Source of the DNA: Planctomycetales bacterium
GTDB taxonomy: Bacteria; Planctomycetota; Phycisphaerae; SM23-33
Length of the DNA: 19,290 nucleotides
Assembly (NCBI GenBank): GCA_030631085.1
Contig: DAOVLV010000004.1
Location: 1 to 19,290, forward strand
Reading direction: 5' to 3'
The notes beneath the pieces are model-generated. The model saw nothing but the letters and a program-made list of their open reading frames with translations. It searched no databases and was not told the origin of the DNA. The translations under genes were made by a program, and so were the position numbers. Positions 6,129 through 12,310 of the stretch are shown here, in pieces (positions within the stretch are counted from its first letter, which is position 1; every line of letters begins with the position of its first letter).

Positions 6129-6593
6129 GTGATTAATGCTAATTACGAAATGAAGGATGTGGTGTTGTTCTATGCCGGAAAGTCGCTGCTGGAGCAGGCG
6201 GGTAACTGGGTTGACGGACAACCGAACCTTTTTCTGCGATTGGTTTCATCTCGCAGCCGCCCAGTTGTCAACAAGGCATTGTCCGAGGCGTCTGCGGTGA
6301 TAGTTGACATTACGGAACATCCCGACACTGCGATGGACGTTTTCCAGTACGCCGTTGAGCGGCCCGAGAGCAGGGAACTCGCCGTGTACACCGAGCGTAG
6401 CCACGAAGGATTGGAGATATTTGTCCGTTCGCGAGGTGTGCTTTTACTGCTTGGTCCGCTGAACCCGGCTGAGTGGGGAGCGTTCTTCGAGTCGTTGAAA
6501 CCATCGGAAGCCCGTTCCGTCGCCGGTCTGCATTCCGGGGCTGAACGAAAGCCGCCGTACAAGACTATCTGCCTGCCGCACGCATGTAACTAA
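6129..6593 (+). CDS. Putative degenerate receiver-like protein
   Basis: The protein has 154 residues. GTG 6129 is preferred because AAGGA at 6115-6119 precedes it by 9 bases; ATG 6150 is the alternative. There is no signal peptide or membrane segment. The order of hydrophobic strands resembles a response-regulator receiver: VVLFYAG, SAVIVDI (Asp60 at the phospho-acceptor position), ELAVYTE (Thr88 at the switch position) and VLLLLGPLNPAEW. In the last, Gly109 stands where receivers have the conserved Lys before Pro. The N-terminal acidic pair is also missing. It may therefore be a non-phosphorylated pseudo-receiver. It is the first gene after the sigma-54 promoter and could be the missing control partner of the activator at 4925. 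Fold and role are inferred, not shown. Confidence 0.6.
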   Translation: MINANYEMKDVVLFYAGKSLLEQAGNWVDGQPNLFLRLVSSRSRPVVNKALSEASAVIVDITEHPDTAMDVFQYAVERPESRELAVYTERSHEGLEIFVRSRGVLLLLGPLNPAEWGAFFESLKPSEARSVAGLHSGAERKPPYKTICLPHACN

Positions 6594-6633
6594 AAAACAA
6601 GCACAAAGGAATCCAGTGTTAAGGAGCGGGAAA

Positions 6634-6837
6634 ATGATTGCAAAAATTGCGAAACAGATGAGCGGCGAAAAACTGTTGCTGATGCGGATTTTCAAAGGTA
6701 ACCGTGTCGGTCCAATGATCGAGAACGAGTTGGACCGCAGAGCGTTGTCGAATCCGATACCTCGGCGCAAATTGACGGAAAACAACTGGGCCGGACGAAC
6801 GTTCGCCATGAGGCGATCGGCACGACTGGCGGCCTAG
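6634..6837 (+). CDS. Small basic protein, family 1 (paralogue of 7195-7386)
   Basis: This is a 67-residue protein. AAGGAG at 6620-6625 sets ATG 6634; the upstream in-frame GTG lies in front of that site and is rejected. The N-terminal half carries MSGEKLLLMRIFKGNRVGP and then ENELDRRA, which is shared with the small protein at 7195-7386 (MTGEELLLMRLLNGSSVLP, NAELDRRA). The C-terminal half is rich in Arg and Lys. No signal peptide or known domain was seen. It follows the receiver-like gene by 40 bases, so it is probably in the same sigma-54 transcript. Two amphipathic helices and a basic tail would suit nucleic acid or protein binding; this is a guess. Confidence 0.65.
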   Translation: MIAKIAKQMSGEKLLLMRIFKGNRVGPMIENELDRRALSNPIPRRKLTENNWAGRTFAMRRSARLAA

Positions 6838-6951
6838 ACATGACTGTCTTGAGACGCTGAAACGGAACGCGAGGGTCTCTTTGGGGTTTCCGGACAGGCC
6901 CACGCCCGGACAACCGGATTATGAACTGTCGCTAAAAACAGGAGCAGGAAA

Positions 6952-7143
6952 ATGAATGGAATTATCAAAAAGTTAGAACGATTGACGGAAGAGCAACTTT
7001 ATACCATCAGTGCTGCCATTGACGACCGCCTGGATCGACTGGGCGAACGCCGCATAAAGAGAGGATACCAGAGAAGTACGTATATATCCGACCTGGTTCG
7101 CGGCAGGAGATGCGCGCCGCATGAAATTCGCAAGGCGGCATAA
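6952..7143 (+). CDS. Small basic protein, unknown function
   Basis: The protein has 63 residues and starts at ATG 6952 with AGGAG shortly before. The sequence begins MNGIIKKLERLTEEQLYTIS, followed by AAIDDRLDRLGERR and a basic tail with YISDLVRGRR. The plan of a helix with LT-EEQL, a second helix ending in an acidic-basic DRLDRLGERR, then a basic tail, is the same as in its two small neighbours, but sequence identity is weak. It lies between the two paralogous small genes on the same strand, 114 bases after the first and 51 before the second. No domain recognised. Confidence 0.6.
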   Translation: MNGIIKKLERLTEEQLYTISAAIDDRLDRLGERRIKRGYQRSTYISDLVRGRRCAPHEIRKAA

Positions 7144-7194
7144 GAGGATCAATCCAATCTGAAGACCTTTTCATTAAAAAGCAGGAGAGTGAAA

Positions 7195-7386
7195 ATGAAC
7201 ATCATGAGCAGAATGACCGGCGAGGAATTGTTGTTGATGCGGCTGCTGAACGGCAGCAGCGTTCTTCCTGCGATCAATGCCGAACTCGACCGTAGGGCAC
7301 GGTTCGGCGTTACCGTACGGAGAACCGGAGACCGGCGTCAAAAGCATTCTCGCACGATGATCTCCTCGGTAAAGCAGGCCGCTTAG
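7195..7386 (+). CDS. Small basic protein, family 1 (paralogue of 6634-6837)
   Basis: This is a 63-residue protein. The in-frame GTG at 7189 is too close to AGGAG (7183-7187), so ATG 7195 with spacing 7 is chosen. MTGEELLLMRLLNGSSVLP and NAELDRRA align with the small protein at 6634-6837, and the tail is again Arg/Lys-rich. It is the last gene of the probable sigma-54 transcript. Function unknown. The presence of two divergent copies with the same motif argues that these short frames are real genes. Confidence 0.63.
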   Translation: MNIMSRMTGEELLLMRLLNGSSVLPAINAELDRRARFGVTVRRTGDRRQKHSRTMISSVKQAA

Positions 7387-7653
7387 GGGTCTGAACCGCC
7401 GAAATGGACAACTCGACTGAGCACCGGAATTACCGTCCGACAGGATAGATCGGATGCGCCCGAAACAGATGCGGCGATCCGGCCCGGGGCGGCCAAAAAC
7501 CCCTCATACGGGTATCCGGGGCGGCATAGGGTTGGGCACGGCGTTTCAGGACCTGGGGCAATTCGCCCTGCCGAGAAGTATTTGTGAATGGCGTGTGTAA
7601 TTTCTCACTTCCGGCATCAGCCGGAAAATGAAAGTGGAGGTAACGATTACAAG

Positions 7654-7674
7654 TGCAGACGTTCGACGTCTGCA
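7654..7674. repeat. Perfect 9-base palindrome
   Basis: TGCAGACGT and ACGTCTGCA flank TCG. It lies about 150 bases before the first gene of the array and is a candidate operator or hairpin. The arms do not recur before the other array genes. Confidence 0.45.
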
Positions 7675-7726
7675 AGAAGCGGCACGGATGAGACGAGTGG
7701 GCACGGAGGCGAACGATTGTGGATTT

Positions 7727-7813
7727 CGGATTTTACCGGTCTCACGGTATTCCGGTAATCCGGCCTGCCACGGCGTAGCCCGAAGGGCGAAGCCGGGTCT
7801 TTATCGAAAGGAG
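7727..7813 (+). repeat. Leader repeat, long form, copy 1
   Basis: The repeat starts CGGATTTTACCGGTCTCACGG and ends at TATCGAAAGGAG, the ribosome binding site of the gene at 7821. It contains an imperfect hairpin CGGCGTAGCCC-GAA-GGGCGAAGCCG. The long form recurs at 10529-10607. A short form without the hairpin part is at 8658-8710. Confidence 0.75.
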
Positions 7814-7820
7814 CATGAAA

Positions 7821-8564
7821 ATGAATAAAGTAACGACAATTCTGATGTTGAGTGCAGTTCTGATGTTTGTGGCCGGTCCGGCGGCAGCCGACTGGTTCCC
7901 CGGCGACGGGCACAAGATGCACTACCCACAACTGCCGGACCCCTTCGGCTGGGACGTCGCCTTCCAACCCTACGGCGGGTCTACGCCACTGGCCGACGAC
8001 TGGGAGTGCACCCAGACCGGACCGGTTGATGACATCCACTTCTGGGTCTCGTGGGAGTACGACGAGATAGGTTACATCGACCACATCGTCGCGAGTATCT
8101 ACTCGAACAACCCCATGGGACCTAACGGCTGGAGCGAACCGGAAGATTTGCTCTGGCGGCAGGGGTTCGGTGGTCCCGAAGTTAACGTAATCCCGTACGG
8201 CGATGGTCAACAGGGCTGGTACGACCCCTGCACCGGGTTCGTGAACTATCCGGACCACTTTCAGTACTTCCAGGTCAACATCGTGGATATCCTTGATCCC
8301 TTCGTCCAGGAGGAAGGGGATATCTACTGGCTGGGCCTTGAGGTCTTCACCGAGTTCGGCAACGTTGGCTGGAAGACGTCCATAGACCACTTCATGGACG
8401 ATGCGGTCTTTAAGTGTCAGGACACCGGCGTGTGGGTGGAACTGCGCGACCCGTTTACGGGCGAGTCGCTGGACCTGGCGTTCGTGATCACCCCCGAGCC
8501 GGGGACGATGAGCCTGTTGGTGTTGGGCGGAATCGGCGTGTTGATGAGGCGTCGGCGTAAATGA
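7821..8564 (+). CDS. Array gene 1: PEP-CTERM secreted protein, paralogous family
   Basis: The protein has 247 residues. ATG 7821 is chosen over the in-frame ATG 7815, which lies one base after the ribosome binding site. Residues 1-25 form the signal peptide (MNKVTTILMLSAVLMFVAG). Family motifs follow in order: PGDGHKMHYPQLPDPFGWDV, ADDWECTQTGPVDDIHFWVS, DPFVQEEGDIYWLGL, GWKTSIDHFMDDAVF and DPFTGESLDLAFVI. A PEP-CTERM tag (PEPGTMSLLVLGGIGVL) ends the protein. I do not recognise a named family with known function; many Trp and Asp residues and predicted strands suggest a secreted beta-rich fold. Its closest relative here is array gene 4, also by leader type. Confidence 0.85.
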   Translation: MNKVTTILMLSAVLMFVAGPAAADWFPGDGHKMHYPQLPDPFGWDVAFQPYGGSTPLADDWECTQTGPVDDIHFWVSWEYDEIGYIDHIVASIYSNNPMGPNGWSEPEDLLWRQGFGGPEVNVIPYGDGQQGWYDPCTGFVNYPDHFQYFQVNIVDILDPFVQEEGDIYWLGLEVFTEFGNVGWKTSIDHFMDDAVFKCQDTGVWVELRDPFTGESLDLAFVITPEPGTMSLLVLGGIGVLMRRRRK

Positions 8565-8575
8565 GACGTAGAGGT

Positions 8576-8605
8576 AAGCCCGCCTCATGCGGGTTTGATT
8601 CTTTT
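8576..8605 (+). terminator. Terminator-like hairpin in intergenic type X, copy 1
   Basis: AAGCCCGC pairs with GCGGGTTT around CTCAT, followed by GATTCTTTT. The 8-base stem and T-rich tail suit an intrinsic terminator 12 bases after the stop of array gene 1. A copy lies at 10448-10477. Confidence 0.6.
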
Positions 8606-8657
8606 CGGCTGGCTGGCCCGGTAGTGGACGCCCGGCCGGGAAGGTTGCAAACAATTG

Positions 8658-8710
8658 CGGATTTTACCGGTCTCACGGTAATCCGGTAATCCGGTCTTTA
8701 TCGAAAGGAG
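8658..8710 (+). repeat. Leader repeat, short form
   Basis: It has the same start (CGGATTTTACCGGTCTCACGG) and same end (TATCGAAAGGAG) as the long form at 7727-7813 but lacks the internal hairpin of about 33 bases. It leads into array gene 2. Confidence 0.7.
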
Positions 8711-8717
8711 CCTGAAA

Positions 8718-9584
8718 ATGAGAAATGTAAAGACAATTCTGATGTTGAGTGCAGTTCTGATGTTTGTAGCCGGCCCGGCGGCAGCAGATTGGGACCCCGG
8801 CGACCCCTACAAGATGCACTGGCCGCAACTGCCGAACCTGGAGTACGGCCTGGACGTTCTAGCGGGTCCGATATCGCCCGATGGTGCAATAGTGTACGAG
8901 AAATTCCTTGCCGATGATTTTCTGTGCACTCACACCGGACCGATCACCGAGATCCATGTCTGGGGTTCCTATTGGGAAGATCGCAGGATGGATCCCCCGG
9001 TGCCGCCGCTGTTTAACCTGGTCATCTACTCGGACATCCCGGCACACCAAAGCCCCACCGGATACAGCATGCCGGGTGATCCGTTGTGGAACGCGTATCT
9101 TCCGGCAACCGTCGAGCGAGTTTACGCCGAAGGCGTAATGGAAGAATTCTTCGATCCCAACCAAGACGCGATCATAGGGAGCGACACGGTGGTATGGCAG
9201 TACAACTTCTTCATTGATGAGGCAGAGGCGTTTATTCAAGATGAAGGCGAGATCTACTGGCTCGGCCTGCACCACTCGTACGACCTCAACGGGGACGGAA
9301 TAGTGGACATCATGGACATGGGCGTTCTTATGGAGAATTGGCCTTGGGCTTATGGTTGGAAGACATCCCAGGATCACTTCAACGACGGTGCCGTCTGGAC
9401 TGATGTGGATTCCTGGATGACCTCTGGGCAGATCGAACCGCCGTTCGGTCCGTGGAATGAACTCATCGACCCGAGAACCGGTGAGTCGTTGGACCTTGCG
9501 TTCGTGATTGTACCCGAGCCGGCGACGATGAGCCTGCTGGCGTTGGGCGGAATCGGCGTGCTGTTGCGTAGGCGGCGTAAGTAA
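8718..9584 (+). CDS. Array gene 2: PEP-CTERM family protein with dockerin-like insert
   Basis: This is the longest array member at 288 residues. ATG 8718 follows AAAGGAG. The signal peptide is MRNVKTILMLSAVLMFVAG. Family motifs are present but diverged: PGDPYKMHWPQLP, ADDFLCTHTGPITEIHVWGS, FIQDEGEIYWLGL, GWKTSQDHFNDGAVW and DPRTGESLDLAFVI, then a PEP-CTERM tag. Between the IYWLGL and GWKTS motifs there are about 21 extra residues starting at residue 189, DLNGDGIVDIMDMGVLMENW. This has the D.NGDG..D spacing of a dockerin or EF-hand calcium loop. Dockerins normally have two such loops at the C-terminus, so a single internal one is odd. It probably binds calcium at the cell surface, by inference. 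Confidence 0.85.
   Translation: MRNVKTILMLSAVLMFVAGPAAADWDPGDPYKMHWPQLPNLEYGLDVLAGPISPDGAIVYEKFLADDFLCTHTGPITEIHVWGSYWEDRRMDPPVPPLFNLVIYSDIPAHQSPTGYSMPGDPLWNAYLPATVERVYAEGVMEEFFDPNQDAIIGSDTVVWQYNFFIDEAEAFIQDEGEIYWLGLHHSYDLNGDGIVDIMDMGVLMENWPWAYGWKTSQDHFNDGAVWTDVDSWMTSGQIEPPFGPWNELIDPRTGESLDLAFVIVPEPATMSLLALGGIGVLLRRRRK
9282..9344 (+). other. Dockerin-like calcium-binding loop inserted in array gene 2
   Basis: DLNGDGIVDIMDMGVLMENW fits the type I dockerin repeat pattern common in planctomycete secreted proteins. The other four array members lack it at the same point, so it marks an insertion. Confidence 0.65.
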
Positions 9585-9698
9585 AGTGCATATAGGACTT
9601 ACCCCACAAAGGGGTGGGTTTGATTTCCACCCTCGGCCGGTGTCCATATGGGACACCGGCCGAGGGAGTCAAAGACAAAACCTGAAAGGAGCCTGAAA
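9585..9698 (+). repeat. Intergenic type Y, copy 1, with terminator-like and long hairpins
   Basis: ACCCC-ACAAA-GGGGT (9601-9615), followed by GGGTTTGATTT, resembles a weak terminator. Then a perfect 16-base stem CCCTCGGCCGGTGTCC / GGACACCGGCCGAGGG with a 5-base loop spans 9630-9666. The segment ends in AAAGGAGCC before array gene 3. Copy 2 is at 11365-11478 and is nearly identical. Confidence 0.8.
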
Positions 9699-10436
9699 AT
9701 GAGAAATGTAAAGACAATTCTGATGTTGAGTGCAGTTTTAATGTTCGCAGCCGCACCAGCGGCAGCCGACTGGGACCCCGGCGACGGGCACAAGATGCAC
9801 TACCCACAACTGCCCGACCCCTTCGGCTGGGACGTCCAGGCAAGCAATCCGACGGTGCTGGCCGACGATTGGCAGTGCAGACAGACCGGGCCCGTCGATG
9901 ACGTACACCTGTGGGGTTCCTGGCAAGCCGATTACCCGCCCCCACTTGGCGAGATCAGCAGCATTCACCTGAGCATTCACGACAACATCCAAGGCCCGCC
10001 CAGTATGCCCGGCGATCTGCTGTGGGAACGGGACTTCCTCGTCGGGGAGTTCACCGTTCGTAACTACGGCACCGGCAACCAGGGATGGTTAGACCCGGTG
10101 AGCGGGGATTGGATCCTGAATGACCACATGATGTTCCACCAGATCAACATCGTGGACATCCCGGATCCCTTCATTCAGACCGAAGGCGAGATCTACTGGC
10201 TGGATGTGTCCGTAAGCACCACGCTGGGCCTGCCCTTCTGGGGCTGGAAGACATCCCAGGACCACTTCATGGACGACGCGGTTTACAGGGACACTGACGG
10301 TATGTGGCAAGAGCTGTTCGACCCGATAACCGGCGAGTCGCTGGACATGGCGTTCGTGATCACGCCCGAGCCTGGGACGATGTGTCTGCTGGCGTTGGGC
10401 GGAATCGGCGTGCTGATGAGGCGTCGGCGTAAATGA
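9699..10436 (+). CDS. Array gene 3: PEP-CTERM secreted protein, paralogous family
   Basis: The protein has 245 residues. An open frame runs back to 9648 across the type Y hairpin, but AAAGGAG and homology with the other signal peptides set ATG 9699. The signal peptide is MRNVKTILMLSAVLMFAAAP. Motifs: PGDGHKMHYPQLPDPFGWDV, ADDWQCRQTGPVDDVHLWGS, DPFIQTEGEIYWLDV, GWKTSQDHFMDDAVY and DPITGESLDMAFVI, followed by the PEPGTMCLLALGG tag. Its first 115 coding bases and its upstream region are almost the same as those of array gene 5. Function unknown; export and envelope attachment are indicated by the two sorting signals. Confidence 0.85.
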   Translation: MRNVKTILMLSAVLMFAAAPAAADWDPGDGHKMHYPQLPDPFGWDVQASNPTVLADDWQCRQTGPVDDVHLWGSWQADYPPPLGEISSIHLSIHDNIQGPPSMPGDLLWERDFLVGEFTVRNYGTGNQGWLDPVSGDWILNDHMMFHQINIVDIPDPFIQTEGEIYWLDVSVSTTLGLPFWGWKTSQDHFMDDAVYRDTDGMWQELFDPITGESLDMAFVITPEPGTMCLLALGGIGVLMRRRRK

Positions 10437-10447
10437 GACGTAGAGGT

Positions 10448-10477
10448 AAGCCCGCCTCATTGCGGGTTTGATTCTTT
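10448..10477 (+). terminator. Terminator-like hairpin in intergenic type X, copy 2
   Basis: AAGCCCGC pairs with GCGGGTTT around CTCATT, followed by GATTCTTT. It is the counterpart of 8576-8605, with one extra loop base. Confidence 0.58.
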
Positions 10478-10528
10478 CGGCCGGGCGACCTGTAGTGGCC
10501 GCCCGGCCGGGAAGGTTGCAGACAATTG

Positions 10529-10607
10529 CGGATTTTACCGGTCTCACGGTATTCCGGCCTGCCACGGCGTAGCCCGAAGGGCGAAGCCGGGTCCTTATCG
10601 AAAGGAG
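10529..10607 (+). repeat. Leader repeat, long form, copy 2
   Basis: It matches 7727-7813 apart from a missing short GGTAATCC unit, and includes the imperfect hairpin around GAA and the AAAGGAG ribosome binding site. It leads into array gene 4, which also resembles array gene 1 in its coding part. Confidence 0.75.
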
Positions 10608-10614
10608 CATGAAA

Positions 10615-11364
10615 ATGAATAAAGTAACGACAATTCTGATGTTGAGTGCGGTTTTGATGTTTGTGGCCGGTCCGGCGGTAGCCGACTGGTACCCCGGCGA
10701 CGGGCACAAGATGCACTATCCGCAGATGCCGGACCCCAACGGCTGGGACGTCGGCTTCCAGTCCGACAGCGGGCCTGTGCAACTGGCAGACGACTGGATG
10801 TGCACGGAAAGCGGAAAGGTTACCGACATCCACTTCTGGATCTCGTGGGAGTACGACACGATAGGCTTCATCGACCAAATCGGCGCGAGTATCTACTCGA
10901 ACAACCCTATGGGACCCTACGGCTGGAGCGAGCCGGAAGAGTTGCTCTGGCAGCAGGGGTTCGGTCCCGACGAATTTAACGTAATCCCGTACGGCGATGG
11001 TGAACAGGGCTGGTACGACCCCTGCACCGGGGATTGGCGCCATCCGGACCACTATCAGTACTTCCAGGTCAACATCGTGGATATCCCTGATCCCTTCGTC
11101 CAGGAGGAAGGGACTATCTACTGGCTGAGCCTCTATGTCTTAACCGAGGGCGGCGGCAACGTCGGCTGGAAGACGTCCATGGACCACTTCATGGACGATG
11201 CGGTCTATATGTGTCCGTGGGCCCCGGGCACGTGGTGGGAACTGCGCGACCCGCTGAGCGGCGAGTCGCTGGACCTGGCGTTCGTGATTACCCCCGAGCC
11301 GGCGACGATGAGCCTGCTGGCGTTGGGCGGAATCGGCGTGTTGATTCGAAAACGGCGTAAGTAA
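10615..11364 (+). CDS. Array gene 4: PEP-CTERM secreted protein, paralogous family
   Basis: This 249-residue protein is closest to array gene 1. ATG 10615 is preferred over ATG 10609 for ribosome-binding-site spacing. Signal peptide MNKVTTILMLSAVLMFVAG. Motifs: PGDGHKMHYPQMPDPNGWDV, ADDWMCTESGKVTDIHFWIS, SIYSNNPMGPYGWSEPEELL, DPFVQEEGTIYWLSL, GWKTSMDHFMDDAVY and DPLSGESLDLAFVI, then PEPATMSLLALGGIGVL and a basic tail. Long stretches in the middle match gene 1 at DNA level too, so they are recent duplicates. They are not adjacent now, which means the array has been reshuffled or grew as a multi-gene block. Function unknown. Confidence 0.85.
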   Translation: MNKVTTILMLSAVLMFVAGPAVADWYPGDGHKMHYPQMPDPNGWDVGFQSDSGPVQLADDWMCTESGKVTDIHFWISWEYDTIGFIDQIGASIYSNNPMGPYGWSEPEELLWQQGFGPDEFNVIPYGDGEQGWYDPCTGDWRHPDHYQYFQVNIVDIPDPFVQEEGTIYWLSLYVLTEGGGNVGWKTSMDHFMDDAVYMCPWAPGTWWELRDPLSGESLDLAFVITPEPATMSLLALGGIGVLIRKRRK

Positions 11365-11478
11365 AGTGCATGTAAGTCTTACCCCACAAAGGGGTGGGTT
11401 TGATTTCCACCCTCGGCCGGTGTCCATATGGGACACCGGTCGAGGGAGTCAAAGACAAAACCTGAAAGGAGCCTGAAA
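11365..11478 (+). repeat. Intergenic type Y, copy 2
   Basis: It is nearly identical to 9585-9698. The terminator-like hairpin is at 11381-11395 and the 16-base stem at 11410-11446. One C-to-T change in the right arm turns a G-C pair into G-T, so pairing is kept. Confidence 0.8.
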
Positions 11479-12222
11479 ATGAGAAATGTAAAGACAATTC
11501 TGATGTTGAGTGCAGTTTTAATGTTCGCAGCCGCACCGGCGGCAGCCGACTGGGACCCCGGCGACGGGCACAAGATGCACTGGCCACAACTGCCCGATCC
11601 GAACGGGTGGGACGTTTACGCCAGTTGGTCTTATGGCGTTGCTGATGACTGGACATGTTCGAGGACGGGTCCGGTTACAGACATTCATATTTGGGGTTCA
11701 TGGAAGGAAGACTTCGTTGAGCAAATTGATTCCTTTTACATCGCAATTTGGGAGGATCGGAACGGTGAACCGTACAGGCAGAAATGGGCGCAACTGTTTA
11801 GCACAGATGAGTTCATTGAACGATTTTGGGGAACTGGCGATCAGGGCTGGTTAAATCCGCCTCATTTTGGCGTGTCTTACAACGAACACGACCATCTTGG
11901 GATCTATCAATATAATTTTTATGTCGATGCCGCGGACGCTTTCGTGCAAGAAGAAGGTACCACCTACTGGTTAGTGGTGAAAGCCAACCTCCCACCAGGA
12001 AGCACAAAACTGTTTGGTTGGAAAACGTCGATGTCGGAACCTTACGGAAACAACGCGTATTCTGGCCTTCCTGTGAATCCTGATCATTACTGGGAGAAGT
12101 TATCGGACCCGATTACCGGTGAAGCGCTGAACATGGCCTTCGTGATTACACCCGAGCCGGGAACGATGGCGCTGCTGGTGTTGGGCGGAATCGGCGTGCT
12201 GATTCGCAAACGCAGGAAATAG
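11479..12222 (+). CDS. Array gene 5: PEP-CTERM family protein with divergent body
   Basis: The protein has 247 residues. The start at ATG 11479 follows AAAGGAG; the frame open back to 11428 crosses the type Y hairpin. The signal peptide and next 15 residues match array gene 3 almost base for base. After about base 11600 the gene diverges strongly and becomes more AT-rich, though family motifs remain: ADDWTCSRTGPVTDIHIWGS, FVQEEGTTYWLVV, GWKTSMSEP, DPITGEALNMAFVI. The motif DHFMDDAVY is changed here. The tag is PEPGTMALLVLGGIGVL. Conserved ends around a different core suggest recombination between array members. Last gene of the array; terminators follow. Function unknown. Confidence 0.85.
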   Translation: MRNVKTILMLSAVLMFAAAPAAADWDPGDGHKMHWPQLPDPNGWDVYASWSYGVADDWTCSRTGPVTDIHIWGSWKEDFVEQIDSFYIAIWEDRNGEPYRQKWAQLFSTDEFIERFWGTGDQGWLNPPHFGVSYNEHDHLGIYQYNFYVDAADAFVQEEGTTYWLVVKANLPPGSTKLFGWKTSMSEPYGNNAYSGLPVNPDHYWEKLSDPITGEALNMAFVITPEPGTMALLVLGGIGVLIRKRRK

Positions 12223-12225
12223 AGC

Positions 12226-12247
12226 AAGAGAGGTTTCCCTCTTTATT
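12226..12247 (+). terminator. Short terminator-like hairpin after the array
   Basis: AAGAG and CTCTT pair around an 8-base internal part, followed by TATT. It lies directly after the stop codon of array gene 5. The stem is short, so it is weak alone. Confidence 0.4.
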
Positions 12248-12255
12248 GTGCAGAA

Positions 12256-12300
12256 AGTCGGGGCGGAGTCGGCTGTTACCAGCCCTGCCCTGACTGTTTT
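12256..12300 (+). terminator. Terminator closing the + strand array
   Basis: Three nested helices, AGTC/GACT, GGGC/GCCC and GGCT/AGCC, fold into one bulged stem followed by GTTTT. It lies between the + strand array and the oppositely oriented gene ending at 12311, where a terminator is expected. Confidence 0.6.
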
Positions 12301-12310
12301 CCAAGGTGGT

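Larger units (their letters stand above)
7387..7820. other. Gene-free stretch with hairpins before the array
   Basis: No convincing gene is present. The stretch holds a 7-base hairpin TTCCGGC-ATCA-GCCGGAA (7609-7626), a perfect 9+3+9 palindrome with arms TGCAGACGT and ACGTCTGCA (7654-7674), a C/G-rich segment with several GGGG/CCCC runs (7480-7530) and the leader repeat at 7727-7813. The promoter of the array is expected here, but I see no clear -35/-10 or -24/-12 pair. Confidence 0.5.

Noticed and set aside
6838..6951. GCGAGGGTCTCT as a third copy of the structured element
   Set aside because: Only a dozen bases resemble copy A and none of the flanking stems or the CGTCGGTCCA string are present.
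7628..7828. 66-residue + strand open frame before the array
   Set aside because: It crosses a perfect palindrome and the leader repeat, overlaps the start of array gene 1 and has no proper ribosome binding site.
9648..9698. Upstream extensions of array genes 3 and 5 (also at 11428-11478)
   Set aside because: They read through the right arm of the type Y hairpin and the ribosome binding site; the paralogues start at the later ATG.
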